DNA of 64,000 nt, taken from Roseburia_D yibonii. GTDB lineage: Bacteria > Bacillota > Clostridia > Lachnospirales > Lachnospiraceae. Location: contig NZ_JACOQH010000001.1 of NCBI RefSeq assembly GCF_014297335.1, positions 124,001 to 188,000 on the forward strand, in the 5' to 3' direction. Both the position numbers and the translations under genes were made by a program. Below, in pieces: positions 48,335-57,656 of this stretch; position 1 is the stretch's first letter; each line of letters begins with the position of its first letter. The notes beneath the pieces were generated by a model, which did not search any database, was not told the DNA's origin, and saw only the letters and a list, made by a program, of their open reading frames with translations.

Positions 48335-48577
48335 CATTTTTATTCTATTTTTTACATTTTTCTCTATACATCCTGCACTTTATTTCTTTTTCGCTTTTCG
48401 TTTTTGTGTATATTTTATAGTATTTATCTGGTTTGCAAATCATTTTTGTATGTTTTTCACAGTATGTTAAAGTTTTATTCATACTTTGTTCATATTCGTT
48501 TGCTATGATAGAACCATCGAAAGAGAAATAAAACATATAACTTACGGCATTATCAATTGATTAATTTTTTCATAATA

Positions 48578-48605
48578 GCCCCGGTATCCGAAAGGATGTC
48601 GGGGC
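48578..48605 (-). terminator. Hairpin after ung
   Basis: Stem GCCCCG(GT)ATCC / GGAT(GT)CGGGGC with GAAA loop (plus-strand reading), 34 nt after the ung stop on the minus strand. T content after it is modest (TATTATGAAAAAATT), so it is a probable terminator or 3' stabiliser. Confidence 0.6.
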
Positions 48606-48638
48606 ACTCCTCATTTTATCGGGTATTTTCCCGTTCTC

Positions 48639-49316
48639 TCAGATGTTTTCAATCTGCCAGTCGATCGGTTCCACACCGTTTTTTTTCAAAAATTCATTTG
48701 TCTGGCTGAAATGTTTACAGCCGAAAAATCCACGGTACGCGGAGAGCGGGCTCGGATGCGGCGCTGTCAGGATCAGATGTTTCGGATTATTTAACATCGA
48801 CTTTTTCATCTGCGCCGGTCTGCCCCAGAGCAGGTATACGATCGGGCGGTCCTGTTCATTGACCGCGCGGATGATCGCGTCGGTGAACTCCTCCCATCCT
48901 CTGCCCTGATGTGAGTTTGCCTGGTGCGCACGCACTGTAAGTACCGTGTTTAAGAGCAGCACGCCCTGATCCGCCCATTTTTTCAGATAACCGTTGTTCG
49001 GGATGTAGCATCCCAGATCATCATGCAGCTCCTTGTAAATATTCTGCAAAGAAGGCGGGATCTCCTTTTGCTCCGGAAGCACCGAAAAACTCAGGCCATG
49101 CGCCTGATTGACATTGTGATACGGATCCTGCCCCAGAAGAAGCACCTTCACCTTGCCAAGCGGTGTAAAATGAAACGCGTTAAAAATGTCCTCTGCCGGC
49201 GGATACACCGTCGTCTTACTGTATTCTTCCCGCACAAAATTATAAAGCTCCCGGTAATACGGCTTTTTAAATTCTCCGGATATGGCATCCAGCCAGTCAT
49301 TTGTGATCATTCCCAT
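48639..49316 (-). CDS. ung: Uracil-DNA glycosylase
   Basis: A 225-aa family 1 UDG that removes uracil from DNA. Catalytic motif LLGQDPYHN (water-activating Asp), FSVLPEQKEIPPSLQNIYKE, the VLLLNTVLTVRAHQANSHQG block and the Leu-loop motif HPSPLSAYRGFFGC. Normal length, intact. The nearby neighbour hisF has a separate transcript. Alone in the direction of transcription. Confidence 0.97.
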   Translation of the reverse strand: MGMITNDWLDAISGEFKKPYYRELYNFVREEYSKTTVYPPAEDIFNAFHFTPLGKVKVLLLGQDPYHNVNQAHGLSFSVLPEQKEIPPSLQNIYKELHDDLGCYIPNNGYLKKWADQGVLLLNTVLTVRAHQANSHQGRGWEEFTDAIIRAVNEQDRPIVYLLWGRPAQMKKSMLNNPKHLILTAPHPSPLSAYRGFFGCKHFSQTNEFLKKNGVEPIDWQIENI

Positions 49317-49395
49317 ATTCTTTCATCTCCTGCAAAAGGAGATTTGCGTCACCGCAAATCTCCCGTTTTTATTTCCATCTGCTTCATCCGACATG

Positions 49396-50157
49396 CTATC
49401 TGCGCACAGATACGCCTTTGTCTGCCAGATAATTTTTTAAATCCATGATTTCAAGTTCTTTGTAATGGAACAGTGATGCCGCAAGTGCTGCATCCGCTTT
49501 TCCCTCGGTAAGCGCTTCATAAAAGTGCTCCTTTGTTCCCGCACCGCCGGAAGCGATGACCGGAACAGAGACATTCTCTGCGATCTGTCTGGTAAGTTCC
49601 AGATCATAGCCTGCTTTCGTTCCATCGCAGTCCATACTGGTCAGAAGGATCTCACCTGCGCCAAGGGCATCTGCTTTCATCGCCCATTCCACAGCATCCA
49701 GACCGGTATCGATCCTTCCGCCGTTTTTGTATACATTCCAGCCGGAACCATCCGCCCGTCTTCTCGCATCGATCGCGACCACCACACACTGGCTTCCAAA
49801 TTTGTCTGCCGCATCCGTGATCAGGTTTGGTGTGTTGATCGCCGAGGAGTTGATCGATATCTTATCCGCGCCTTCGCGAAGCAGCACCTTAAAATCTTCC
49901 ACGGTGCGGATCCCTCCGCCAACCGTAAACGGGATAAATACCTTCTCCGCCACGCGCCGTACCATATCCACAACCGTTCCACGCGCATCCGAAGACGCCG
50001 TGATGTCCAGAAACACCACTTCATCCGCTCCCGCCTTATCATAAGCCGCCGCGATCTCAACCGGGTCTCCGGCATCCCTTAAATTTACAAAATTAACGCC
50101 CTTTACCACTCTTCCGTTGTTGACATCCAGACACGGAATGATTCTTTTTGTAAACAT
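49396..50157 (-). CDS. hisF: Imidazole glycerol phosphate synthase subunit HisF
   Basis: 253 aa from MFTKRIIPCLDVNNGRVVKG; 28 additional upstream codons lie inside hisH and are not used. (beta/alpha)8 barrel with catalytic Asp residues in CLDVNNGRVVKG and ILLTSMDCDGTKAGYDL. Uses ammonia from HisH to convert PRFAR into IGP and AICAR in histidine synthesis. The ATG overlaps the hisH TGA (TGATG), an arrangement typical of the bienzyme. The other his genes are not in this window. Confidence 0.97.
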   Translation of the reverse strand: MFTKRIIPCLDVNNGRVVKGVNFVNLRDAGDPVEIAAAYDKAGADEVVFLDITASSDARGTVVDMVRRVAEKVFIPFTVGGGIRTVEDFKVLLREGADKISINSSAINTPNLITDAADKFGSQCVVVAIDARRRADGSGWNVYKNGGRIDTGLDAVEWAMKADALGAGEILLTSMDCDGTKAGYDLELTRQIAENVSVPVIASGGAGTKEHFYEALTEGKADAALAASLFHYKELEIMDLKNYLADKGVSVRR

Positions 50158-50777
50158 CAGCAGACACCTCCCTCTGTCTTCGCAAAGTTTTTCAAAATGG
50201 AAAGACCGGTCGTGCCGCTTTTTTCCGGATGGAACTGGCATGCGAATACGTTATCTTTTTCTACGGACGCATGGATCCCGGTCGCATACTCCGTGACTGC
50301 CTTTACGATCGTTTCATCTTTCGCTTTCAGATAATAAGAATGTACAAAATAGACATAAGGTGTTTCCGTAAGACCGGAAAACAGCCGTCCGTTATTTTTA
50401 AGTGTCAGCGAATTCCAGCCGATATGCGGGATCTTAAGCCCCGGTGTGTCCGGGATCCTTAAAATGTCACCATCAAGGATTCCAAGTCCTTCCACGCCTT
50501 CGCTCTCTTCACTGCCGTTAAACAACAGCTGCAGTCCAAGACAGATACCAAGAAACGGTTTCCCGGAAGCGGTCACCTCTTTTACCACCTTATCCAGCTC
50601 ATATTTCTTTAAGTTGTCCATCGCCGCTCCAAAAGAACCGACTCCCGGCAGAATCACCTTGTCCGCCTTTTCAATCTCCTTAAAATCTCTGGTGATCACC
50701 GACTCTTCCTGTAAATAAGCCAGTGCCTTTTCCACACTCTTTAAATTTCCAGCGTCATAATCCACAATCGCTATCAT
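50157..50777 (-). CDS. hisH: Imidazole glycerol phosphate synthase subunit HisH
   Basis: A 206-aa class I glutamine amidotransferase. The catalytic Cys lies in PFLGICLGLQLLFNGSEES, the His/Glu in FACQFHPEKSGTTGL; IPHIGWNSL is conserved. Hydrolyses Gln to feed ammonia to HisF. Translationally coupled to hisF. The upstream gene of unknown function ends 9 nt away, so it may be cotranscribed. Confidence 0.97.
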   Translation of the reverse strand: MIAIVDYDAGNLKSVEKALAYLQEESVITRDFKEIEKADKVILPGVGSFGAAMDNLKKYELDKVVKEVTASGKPFLGICLGLQLLFNGSEESEGVEGLGILDGDILRIPDTPGLKIPHIGWNSLTLKNNGRLFSGLTETPYVYFVHSYYLKAKDETIVKAVTEYATGIHASVEKDNVFACQFHPEKSGTTGLSILKNFAKTEGGVC

Positions 50778-50785
50778 ATAAACTC

Positions 50786-52372
50786 CTATTCCATGCCCGA
50801 TGCTTTCAGTATTTTTTTCAGTTCCAGTGTATAATCTGTACGGTCACGCTGTCCATATACCTCTAACGCCTGCTGTTCATCCACACCAAAGGTGTCTGTC
50901 AGTGTCTGGGTCATCTGATTCTTTAACTCATCCACCTCTGCCGTCACACCGTATTCTTCTGCCTTTTCCGCATGATTATCGCATCTTCCGACGCCACGGA
51001 TCAGGCAGTCGAGTGCCATCTCTGTTTTCCCTATCTGCATCATGCTCTGATAAGAATCATATTCTTCCTGTATTGCTGCGAGAAGCGCTGTTCTGTTGTA
51101 AAAATCTTCGTCCGCCGATTTGATCTTCGCGCCTTCCAGTTTTGCGTACGCTGTCACATAATCTCCCTGTTTGTAAGAGTCCTGCGCCTCTCCTTTAAAC
51201 ACGGAATATCCCACCGCGCTGCTTCCAAGCTGGATCAGCGCGAAAATGGAAATCGCCAGTACTGCGATCAGGATCACCGGTTTTTTCGGCAATGGCGGCG
51301 TATTGTCCTTTTCTTTCGGCTTCTTTTCTTTCTTCGGTTTGTTTGCCGCTTTTTGTGCTTTCTCGGCTTTCTTTGCCTCTTTTTCCTTTTTCTTCTGTTC
51401 CTGCTTTTCGGCTTTTTCCCGTTTCTTTTTCGCCTTTTTATCTTCCGGTTTTACCGCACCGGAATCTGTCTCTCCGGCAGCGTCCAGTTCCTTTAACAGC
51501 TTTTTGTTTTCGTCATCCGCCGAAAGCTCGTCTTCTTCTTCGTCCTCGCCAAACAGGATCAGGGAAAGTTTCTGAAGGAATCCGCCTTTTTTCTTTTCGC
51601 CCTTTTCCTCTTTTTTTGCTTTTCCAGTCTCTTTTTCCTGCGGCGCTTCGTCTGCTTCCGCACTATCTTCCGTTGCAGCCGGTTCATCGTCTCCGAAAAT
51701 ACCGCCGTCTCCGAGGCCGTCCAGTCCATCCAGGCCAAACAGGTCATCCGATGTGTCCAATGCACCCGCTTCCGGTTCCGACTCTTCCTGTGGCTCCTGC
51801 GGCGCGGCTCCGGGTATCTCCGGTTCTGCCCCGGCATCTGCCAGCTCATCACTTCCTGTCATTCCGGACAAAAGTGCCATCAGATCTTCATCGGTACCCT
51901 CCGGTGCTGCTTCCGGCTGAACCTCCGGTGCCACTTCCGGCTGAACCTCCGGTGCCTCTGGCGCCTGCGGTGCTTCCGCCTCTGCCTGGATCTCCGGTTC
52001 CTCCACCGCGTCAGGTGTCGGTTCCTCGAACCCGCCATCACTGTCTCCGTTTAATATATCATCCAGATCGTTGATCAGTGCCTGTGTATCATCCGATACC
52101 GCTTCTTCTTTATTTCCCTGATCTGCGCCCAGCTCCTGTTCAAACTGCTGCATCAGATCATCCTGTGAAGTTCCTGCAAGCTCCTGCTCAAACTGTTTTA
52201 AAAATTCTTCATCCTCAGCCGAAGTTCCTTCCAGATCCATGATATCCGACGCATCATTGTCTTCCGGCGTTACTTCTGGTGTCTCTTCTGCTGTGGTTTC
52301 TGCTTCCTCTTTCTTTTCGCCGTCAGAAAGCGATCCCAGCAAATCATCCAAATATTCTTCCGTGTTGCTCAC
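50786..52372 (-). CDS. Acidic low-complexity membrane protein of unknown function
   Basis: 528 aa from a GTG start (VSNTEEYLDDLLGSL). Residues 1-280 are highly acidic and rich in Pro/Glu repeats (EAPEVQPEVAPEVQPEAAPE). Residues 270-370 are Lys-rich coil (KKAEKAQKAANKPKKEKKPK). A single transmembrane helix (VILIAVLAISIFALIQLGSS) is followed by an extracytoplasmic helical domain with TPR-like character (QGDYVTAYAKLEGAKIKSAD; LAAIQEEYDSYQSMMQIGKT). It separates hisH from cheV. An envelope or chemotaxis-linked function is possible. No family name is claimed. Confidence 0.75.
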   Translation of the reverse strand: MSNTEEYLDDLLGSLSDGEKKEEAETTAEETPEVTPEDNDASDIMDLEGTSAEDEEFLKQFEQELAGTSQDDLMQQFEQELGADQGNKEEAVSDDTQALINDLDDILNGDSDGGFEEPTPDAVEEPEIQAEAEAPQAPEAPEVQPEVAPEVQPEAAPEGTDEDLMALLSGMTGSDELADAGAEPEIPGAAPQEPQEESEPEAGALDTSDDLFGLDGLDGLGDGGIFGDDEPAATEDSAEADEAPQEKETGKAKKEEKGEKKKGGFLQKLSLILFGEDEEEDELSADDENKKLLKELDAAGETDSGAVKPEDKKAKKKREKAEKQEQKKKEKEAKKAEKAQKAANKPKKEKKPKEKDNTPPLPKKPVILIAVLAISIFALIQLGSSAVGYSVFKGEAQDSYKQGDYVTAYAKLEGAKIKSADEDFYNRTALLAAIQEEYDSYQSMMQIGKTEMALDCLIRGVGRCDNHAEKAEEYGVTAEVDELKNQMTQTLTDTFGVDEQQALEVYGQRDRTDYTLELKKILKASGME

Positions 52373-52455
52373 AAACAGCACCCCCGTTTTTCTCTAATAC
52401 TCATTAGGGGATGTGACTGTTCAAATCACATCCCCTATTTAACCTCTAAAAAAGC

Positions 52456-53364
52456 TTACTTTACATGCTTATCAATCAGATCATCGATCGCTGATACCAG
52501 CTTTCCGATCTCAGGCTTTGTAAGCTGTGCGTCCGCTCCAAGCGCTTCACCTTTTCTGCGCATTTCTTCGTTTACCAGAGATGAGAAGATGATAAGCGGT
52601 ATCTTCTGTAAATCTTCATCGCTCTTTACCAGCTTTGTAAGACGGTGTCCGTCCATACGCGGCATCTCGATATCTGTAATAATGCAATGTACTCTGTCGA
52701 ATACGTCGCCTTCCTTCTGATATTCCTGAAGCTTGTCCCATGCTTCCTGTCCGTCCATCGTAACAATCAGGTTTGTATATCCCGCTTTCTTTAAGCTGTC
52801 TGTGATCAGCTTGCTTAAAAGGTGGGAATCTTCCGCGATCAGGATCGGGGAATCGCTTCTGTTTCTTCTCTCACCGAGTTCATCAATATCCGATACCTTC
52901 AGTCCTGTCTCCGGGCTGATATCTGTTACGATCTTTTCAAAGTCAAGGATTACGACCAGCTTGTCGTCCATCTTGATCACGCCGGTAGAAACACCGCTCT
53001 CAGTTGCGTTGATCGTAGAATCCGGTTTGATGATCTCCGCCCAGGAAACTCTGTGTATTCCGACTACTGTATCTACATGAAACGCGATATTTAATTTATT
53101 AAAGTTTGTAATGATGAACAGTCCCTGTTCGTCCGTTTCCGGCAGACCAAGGCTCTTCTTCAGACTGATTACCGTGATCATGGTGTCACGCGGCATAAAA
53201 ATACCTTCCACGCTCTCGTGTGCGTTCGGCACCGGTGTAACTGGCTGATAAGATAAGATTTCACGAATCTTGGCAACATTTATTCCGTAATGATTATCAT
53301 TAAGCGTAAACTCTAATACTTCCAGCTCATTTGTTCCGTTTTCCAATAAAATATTTGTCTCCAT
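52456..53364 (-). CDS. cheV: Chemotaxis protein CheV
   Basis: 302 aa from METNILLENGTNELEVLEFT; the ATG two codons upstream is too close to GGAGG. CheW-like domain (NVAKIREILSYQPVTPVPNA; FMPRDTMITVISLKKSLGLP) followed by a response regulator receiver (ILIAEDSHLLSKLITDSLKK, phosphoacceptor in ITDIEMPRMDGHRL, KPEIGKL). CheV couples receptors to CheA and is phosphorylated to adapt. It proves a chemotaxis system in this organism. Preceded by an extended -10 promoter. Confidence 0.95.
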   Translation of the reverse strand: METNILLENGTNELEVLEFTLNDNHYGINVAKIREILSYQPVTPVPNAHESVEGIFMPRDTMITVISLKKSLGLPETDEQGLFIITNFNKLNIAFHVDTVVGIHRVSWAEIIKPDSTINATESGVSTGVIKMDDKLVVILDFEKIVTDISPETGLKVSDIDELGERRNRSDSPILIAEDSHLLSKLITDSLKKAGYTNLIVTMDGQEAWDKLQEYQKEGDVFDRVHCIITDIEMPRMDGHRLTKLVKSDEDLQKIPLIIFSSLVNEEMRRKGEALGADAQLTKPEIGKLVSAIDDLIDKHVK

Positions 53365-53403
53365 CGACATTTCCTCCCGAAGTACTCTTGTATAACTGAA
53401 TTT

Positions 53404-53409
53404 ATTATA
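53404..53409 (-). promoter_or_regulatory. Extended -10 promoter of cheV
   Basis: Minus strand TATGCTATAAT: consensus TATAAT with a TGn extension, about 40 nt before the cheV start. No convincing -35 is seen. Confidence 0.6.
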
Positions 53410-53470
53410 GCATAATACGACTTATTCTGCACCGTTTTTTTCACAGAATCTGGTTTTTTCCGGATTCCGC

Positions 53471-54196
53471 TTACAGACAGGGGATCGTATAACTGTTCCC
53501 GTTCCATGTAAGGTCAAGTGTCAGCGTATCCACCTGTGTCACGCCATCCGCCGGAACCTGGAATAAAAGGGCCGTATCCACACTGCTGCCTGCCGCAAGT
53601 GTTCCCTGATAGGTTGCAAGGTCGTTGGACAGCACCGTCATCTCCGCAGAAACCGCTCCGGCGCCATTGACCTCCGCCCCGAACTGCGGCTGTCCCGAAA
53701 GCAGATCAACGCTTATATCTTCCGCCGTCTGATTGCTCAGCGTCACATGCACGACAAGGAACGTCTTTCCCGCGGAAGCATCCATTGCGTAATAGTCGCC
53801 CTCTTCATACGAAGGTCTGAGTTCTGTGGAAGTCACCTGCGCGTCCACCCCGGCAATCTGAAGTGCTTCGGTCAGTGTCATGGAAACCGGCTGTGCCTCC
53901 TCCTGCGCCTGTCCGTCATTCTGTTCCATCTGCGAAACAGCATCCTGTTCTGTCGTCTCTTCTTCTGCTCCTGTTTCGACCGGTTCTTCGCTCTCTTCCT
54001 CTTCCTGCGAAGTATCGACATAAACCAGTCCGTCCGGCTGTCTGGTATTAAACTTCGACACCACATGTGCCGTGTAATCCACGATCAGCCCCTCTTCTTC
54101 GTCCGTGAGCTGAATTGCCTTCTCGCCACACCCGGTCGTCAACACAAGTGCCGAAAACAGCAAACCCATACCCAGCTTTGCTCTTAACTTTTTCAT
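53471..54196 (-). CDS. Lipoprotein with DUF5067/WxL-like domain
   Basis: 241 aa from MKKLRAKLGMGLLFSALVLT, preceded by AAGGAGAGATGGT. Lipobox LTTGC at residue 21-25. A Glu-rich linker (EEEESEEPVETGAEEETTEQ) is followed by an Ig-like C-terminal domain (VHVTLSNQTAEDISVDLLSG; AAGSSVDTALLFQVPADGVT), the DUF5067-type fold of secreted Firmicutes proteins. Anchored on the outer face of the membrane. It lies between cheV and the two-component system, with which it may be coregulated. Confidence 0.8.
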   Translation of the reverse strand: MKKLRAKLGMGLLFSALVLTTGCGEKAIQLTDEEEGLIVDYTAHVVSKFNTRQPDGLVYVDTSQEEEESEEPVETGAEEETTEQDAVSQMEQNDGQAQEEAQPVSMTLTEALQIAGVDAQVTSTELRPSYEEGDYYAMDASAGKTFLVVHVTLSNQTAEDISVDLLSGQPQFGAEVNGAGAVSAEMTVLSNDLATYQGTLAAGSSVDTALLFQVPADGVTQVDTLTLDLTWNGNSYTIPCL

Positions 54197-54267
54197 ACCA
54201 TCTCTCCTTGAGAAATAACTGTTAATACTTTTAACAGTATAGCATTTTTCAAACAACGAAACAACTG

Positions 54268-55764
54268 TTATTTGCTATTTATATCCAATTCCAGCCAAAA
54301 TTCAACACCATTCTCGTGGTTGATCACACCGCACTCCCGGTGCAGGGAATCCATGATCGCCTTCACGATGGAAAGTCCGATCCCGCTTCCTCCGTATTCT
54401 CTGGTCCTTGCCTTGTCCACTTTGTAAAATTTGATCCAAAGATTCGGGAGATCCTCCTCCGGGATCGGCGTTCCCGTATTGAACACACTGATCCGCAGAC
54501 AGTCTTCTTTTCTGGTATAAAATACAGAGATCTTCTTTTCAAAATCAGCATGATGGATCGCATTGCTCAGATAATTGGTCATAACCTCTTCGATCTTAAA
54601 TTCATCCGCCCAGACATACGCAGACTCCGTCTCCGCAAATTCGGCGGTGATCCCGTTTTGTTCGAGCAGGATCGCAGAGGAGCCAAGCACTCCACGGATC
54701 AATTCGGTCATATCAAACCGCTCGATCGTCACCGTGTCATTTCCAAACTCAAGCTGGTTTAACGTCAGCAGTTTTTTTACCATCTGATTCATCTTATCCG
54801 CCTCATCGATAATGACATCACAGTAAAAATTCCTGCTCTCCGCATCATCATTGATGCACTCCTGCAGTCCTTCGGCGTATCCCTGGATCAGCGCAAGCGG
54901 CGTCTTTAATTCATGAGAGACATTGGATAAAAATTCCTTGCGCATCTCATCAATCTCTGTCTTTCTTTCGTTATCCAGTTTCAGCTCATTGTTGGCGCTC
55001 TTTAACTCCGATATCGTGCGTTCCAGTGTCTCCGAGAGCTGGTTCATATGCTCCCCGAGCTGGTCGAGCTCATTTTTCCCGTTTCCATGATATTTCGCGT
55101 CAAAATCCAGCCCGATCATGCGTCTGGATATTTCCGTGAGCTCTAACACCGGCATCGTGACACGTTTCGTCACAAAGACAACCGTCACCGCGCTCAAAAT
55201 GACCGCAATAATCCCGACATACGTCAGGAAACGGTTCGATATCGTCACGCTCTCCCTGATACTTTCAAGCGGAGTACGCATCATGATCAGGTTTCCGTCC
55301 GGCAGGATCCCCCAGAGGACATAGTATTCGGTCTGTAATCTGTCATCCGTCTGGCGTATGATCTTGTAATCCTCTCCCGACGCAATGTTATTTGCCGCTC
55401 CGTTCACGGTTCCGAAGATTGCCGCGATAAACTGGTCATGCATCGTCTCGGTATCCCGCGCCGAGGATTTCACCACGTTCCCGTCCGAATCGATGATCAT
55501 GATCGTGATGTTGCTGTTGGAACAGATCTTGTCAAATTCAATGGCAAAATCCGCTGACTGCAGCTTGTCATCCTCGCATGCCCGGTCGATCCTGGTAAAT
55601 CCGTTGATCAGAAGCTTCTGTTTGCTCCTCACATAATAGCTTTCCAGGAACACGGTATTGAGCAGCCAGCAGAGCACTACCGTACCGGTCACAAGTCCGA
55701 TAATAATGCCCGCGATCTGCCCTGTGATCGAATTTCTCGCCTTTAACGTTTTTTCTTCCTTCAT
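54268..55764 (-). CDS. Two-component sensor histidine kinase
   Basis: 498 aa from MKEEKTLKARNSITGQIAGI, which follows GGGAGGTCGGAA; the frame stays open upstream over the regulator gene. Two transmembrane helices (about 14-36 and 182-205) flank an extracytoplasmic sensor. HAMP, HisKA (FLSNVSHELKTPLALIQGYA) and HATPase (GGSGIGLSIVKAIMDSL) follow. A VanS/BaeS-like kinase for envelope stress. Coupled to the response regulator upstream. Confidence 0.94.
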   Translation of the reverse strand: MKEEKTLKARNSITGQIAGIIIGLVTGTVVLCWLLNTVFLESYYVRSKQKLLINGFTRIDRACEDDKLQSADFAIEFDKICSNSNITIMIIDSDGNVVKSSARDTETMHDQFIAAIFGTVNGAANNIASGEDYKIIRQTDDRLQTEYYVLWGILPDGNLIMMRTPLESIRESVTISNRFLTYVGIIAVILSAVTVVFVTKRVTMPVLELTEISRRMIGLDFDAKYHGNGKNELDQLGEHMNQLSETLERTISELKSANNELKLDNERKTEIDEMRKEFLSNVSHELKTPLALIQGYAEGLQECINDDAESRNFYCDVIIDEADKMNQMVKKLLTLNQLEFGNDTVTIERFDMTELIRGVLGSSAILLEQNGITAEFAETESAYVWADEFKIEEVMTNYLSNAIHHADFEKKISVFYTRKEDCLRISVFNTGTPIPEEDLPNLWIKFYKVDKARTREYGGSGIGLSIVKAIMDSLHRECGVINHENGVEFWLELDINSK

Positions 55765-55798
55765 TTCCGACCTCCCGCTCATCCGAATTTCTGCCGCG

Positions 55799-56485
55799 TT
55801 ATTCCGGATCAACGGAGAATTTGTAGCCCATGCCCCAGATTGTCTTGATATATTCGCCTTTTTCGCCCATTTTGTTCCTGAGTTTTTTTACATGGGTATC
55901 GATCGTGCGGGCATCTCCGAAATAATCATAGTTCCACACATGGTTTAAGATCTTTTCCCTTGAGAGCGCAATTCCTTCGTTTTCCATGAAATATGCTAAC
56001 AGTTCAAATTCCTTAAAGCTTAGATCTACATGCGCGCCGTCCACCGTGACCATATGTGCCGTTTTATCCATGCGGATCCCGCCGGTCTCAAGAATCTCCT
56101 CTCCTGCCGCTTTGTTGGTACGTCTTAAAATAGCCTCCACGCGCGCCACGAGGATCTTCGGGCTGAACGGTTTGGAGATATATTCATCCACCCCAAGATC
56201 AAATCCCTGCAATTCGTCACTCTCATCGCTCTTCGCGGTCAGCATGATGATCGGTACTTTTGAAGTTTCCCGGATCTCCCTGCACACTTCCCATCCATTC
56301 ATCTTTGGCATCATAACATCCAGTATGATAAGTGCGATATCCTTATCCTGATAAAACAGATTTAACGCTTCCTCGCCGTCTCCCGCTTCCACCACTTCAA
56401 AATTCTGCTTCACCAGGAAATCCCGCACCAGTTTGCGCATTCTGCTCTCGTCATCCACAACTAAAATTTTCAATTTATTCATCAT
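55799..56485 (-). CDS. OmpR-family response regulator
   Basis: A 228-aa regulator: receiver LKILVVDDESRMRKLVRDFL and phosphoacceptor ALIILDVMMPKMNGWEV, TAKSDE and KPFSPKILVARVEAILR, then the winged-helix domain (LSFKEFELLAYFMENEGIAL; FGDARTIDTHVKKLRNKMGE). Controls transcription in answer to the kinase downstream. The kinase start chosen is 35 nt after its stop. Confidence 0.95.
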   Translation of the reverse strand: MMNKLKILVVDDESRMRKLVRDFLVKQNFEVVEAGDGEEALNLFYQDKDIALIILDVMMPKMNGWEVCREIRETSKVPIIMLTAKSDESDELQGFDLGVDEYISKPFSPKILVARVEAILRRTNKAAGEEILETGGIRMDKTAHMVTVDGAHVDLSFKEFELLAYFMENEGIALSREKILNHVWNYDYFGDARTIDTHVKKLRNKMGEKGEYIKTIWGMGYKFSVDPE

Positions 56486-56541
56486 CCGTCACCTCATTTT
56501 GTAGATACTATATCAGTTATTTATGTCAAATCTGTGTTCTT

Positions 56542-57063
56542 TTATTTTTGTGTTTTCGCATCCAGTTCCTGCTCCCGCGCATCCAGTTCCTGTTCCCATG
56601 CTTCATAACGGTTCACGATCTTTTTCTCATAATCAAGGATTGTCGGGGAATCACTCGTAAGCGTGATCGCAAACATGGACACCACCATAATCACCAACAG
56701 CGCGCAGATCACAGTCAAGGTCTGATACCGCTTTTTGAAGTCCGTCTTTTCTTTTTGTTCTTTTGGTTTTGTATCGGCGTTCCCACTTTTTACCGGGATC
56801 GGCAGGATGTCCTTTTCCGCGATATAGGGGATCTTTCTCAGGTACTGCTGCAATTCCCGCATATAGGAAAGTCCCACCGGCGTTTCAAACAGATTTTCTT
56901 CCACTGTCTTATTGTAAACAGAAAGCACCGCCTCCGGCTGATTCTTATCGATCTTTGCCTTCAGATACTCCACGCCCGCCGCCTCTTTTTTTGCCTGCTC
57001 CGCCTCTTTTTTTCCGTAAAATATAAAACCGTCTATCTGATAAATCTGCTCTTTTACTGCCAT
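56542..57063 (-). CDS. Hypothetical membrane protein (173 aa)
   Basis: The N-terminal half (MAVKEQIYQIDGFIFYGKKE; KAKIDKNQPEAVLSVYNKTV) is soluble and helical. One transmembrane segment (LTVICALLVIMVVSMFAITL, about residues 120-140) precedes a short coiled coil (NRYEAWEQELDAREQELDAK). Found next to nrdG in other Lachnospiraceae (impression, unverified). The start overlaps nrdG's last codons by 10 nt. Confidence 0.7.
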   Translation of the reverse strand: MAVKEQIYQIDGFIFYGKKEAEQAKKEAAGVEYLKAKIDKNQPEAVLSVYNKTVEENLFETPVGLSYMRELQQYLRKIPYIAEKDILPIPVKSGNADTKPKEQKEKTDFKKRYQTLTVICALLVIMVVSMFAITLTSDSPTILDYEKKIVNRYEAWEQELDAREQELDAKTQK

Positions 57064-57575
57064 AAGGTCTCGATCACGCCCTCCTTACAGAATTTTTTCA
57101 AATCGATCACACGCTGATTGGAAGATCCCTTGAATTTTAATGTGATGTCCTTTTTTTCTTCCACAAACGGGCCGTCCACCAGCACATCGATCCGCTTTAA
57201 CATCTCCGGTGTGTCTTTTGTACAGCATTTTCCGCCCTCCGTCAGATCCCGGTCTAAAATGTACCCCGTATATGCCCAGATATTTTTCTCCGGGAACTGT
57301 TCTTTTACCCTTTTTAAAAACGGAACCAGTGCCTCCTGATTTTCCGGTTCAAACGGATCGCCGCCAAGCAGGGTCAGTCCCTTGATATAATCCGGTTTTA
57401 ACGATTCTAAGATCTCATTTTCCACCGTGGGATCAAATGGTTTTCCATGGCAGAAATCCCAGGTTTCCGGCTGAAAGCAGCCTTTGCAGTGATTTCTGCA
57501 GCCGGAGACAAACAGCGATGTGCGCACTCCAAGCCCGTTTGCGATATCGTAATATTTAACTGCCGAATAGTTCAT
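57054..57575 (-). CDS. nrdG: Anaerobic ribonucleotide reductase activating protein
   Basis: 173 aa from MNYSAVKYYDIANGLGVRTS, preceded by AAAGGAGAAGAC. Radical SAM cluster in SGCRNHCKGCFQPETWDF (CxxxCxxC), GLTLLGGDPFEPENQEALVP and IWAYTGYILDRDLTEGG. Creates the glycyl radical on NrdD. nrdD lies 81 nt upstream in transcription and the pair is probably one operon. Confidence 0.96.
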   Translation of the reverse strand: MNYSAVKYYDIANGLGVRTSLFVSGCRNHCKGCFQPETWDFCHGKPFDPTVENEILESLKPDYIKGLTLLGGDPFEPENQEALVPFLKRVKEQFPEKNIWAYTGYILDRDLTEGGKCCTKDTPEMLKRIDVLVDGPFVEEKKDITLKFKGSSNQRVIDLKKFCKEGVIETLWQ

Positions 57576-57656
57576 GTCTTCTCCTTTCCGTCCGATCAGC
57601 CGCATTTTCTTTCGTGTAAAAAGAGGATTACCGTCCGATAATCCCCTTTGTATCTT

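Noticed and set aside
49396..50241. 28-codon N-terminal extension of HisF
   Set aside because: HisF proteins start at MFTKRIIPCLDV, and the extension lies inside hisH.
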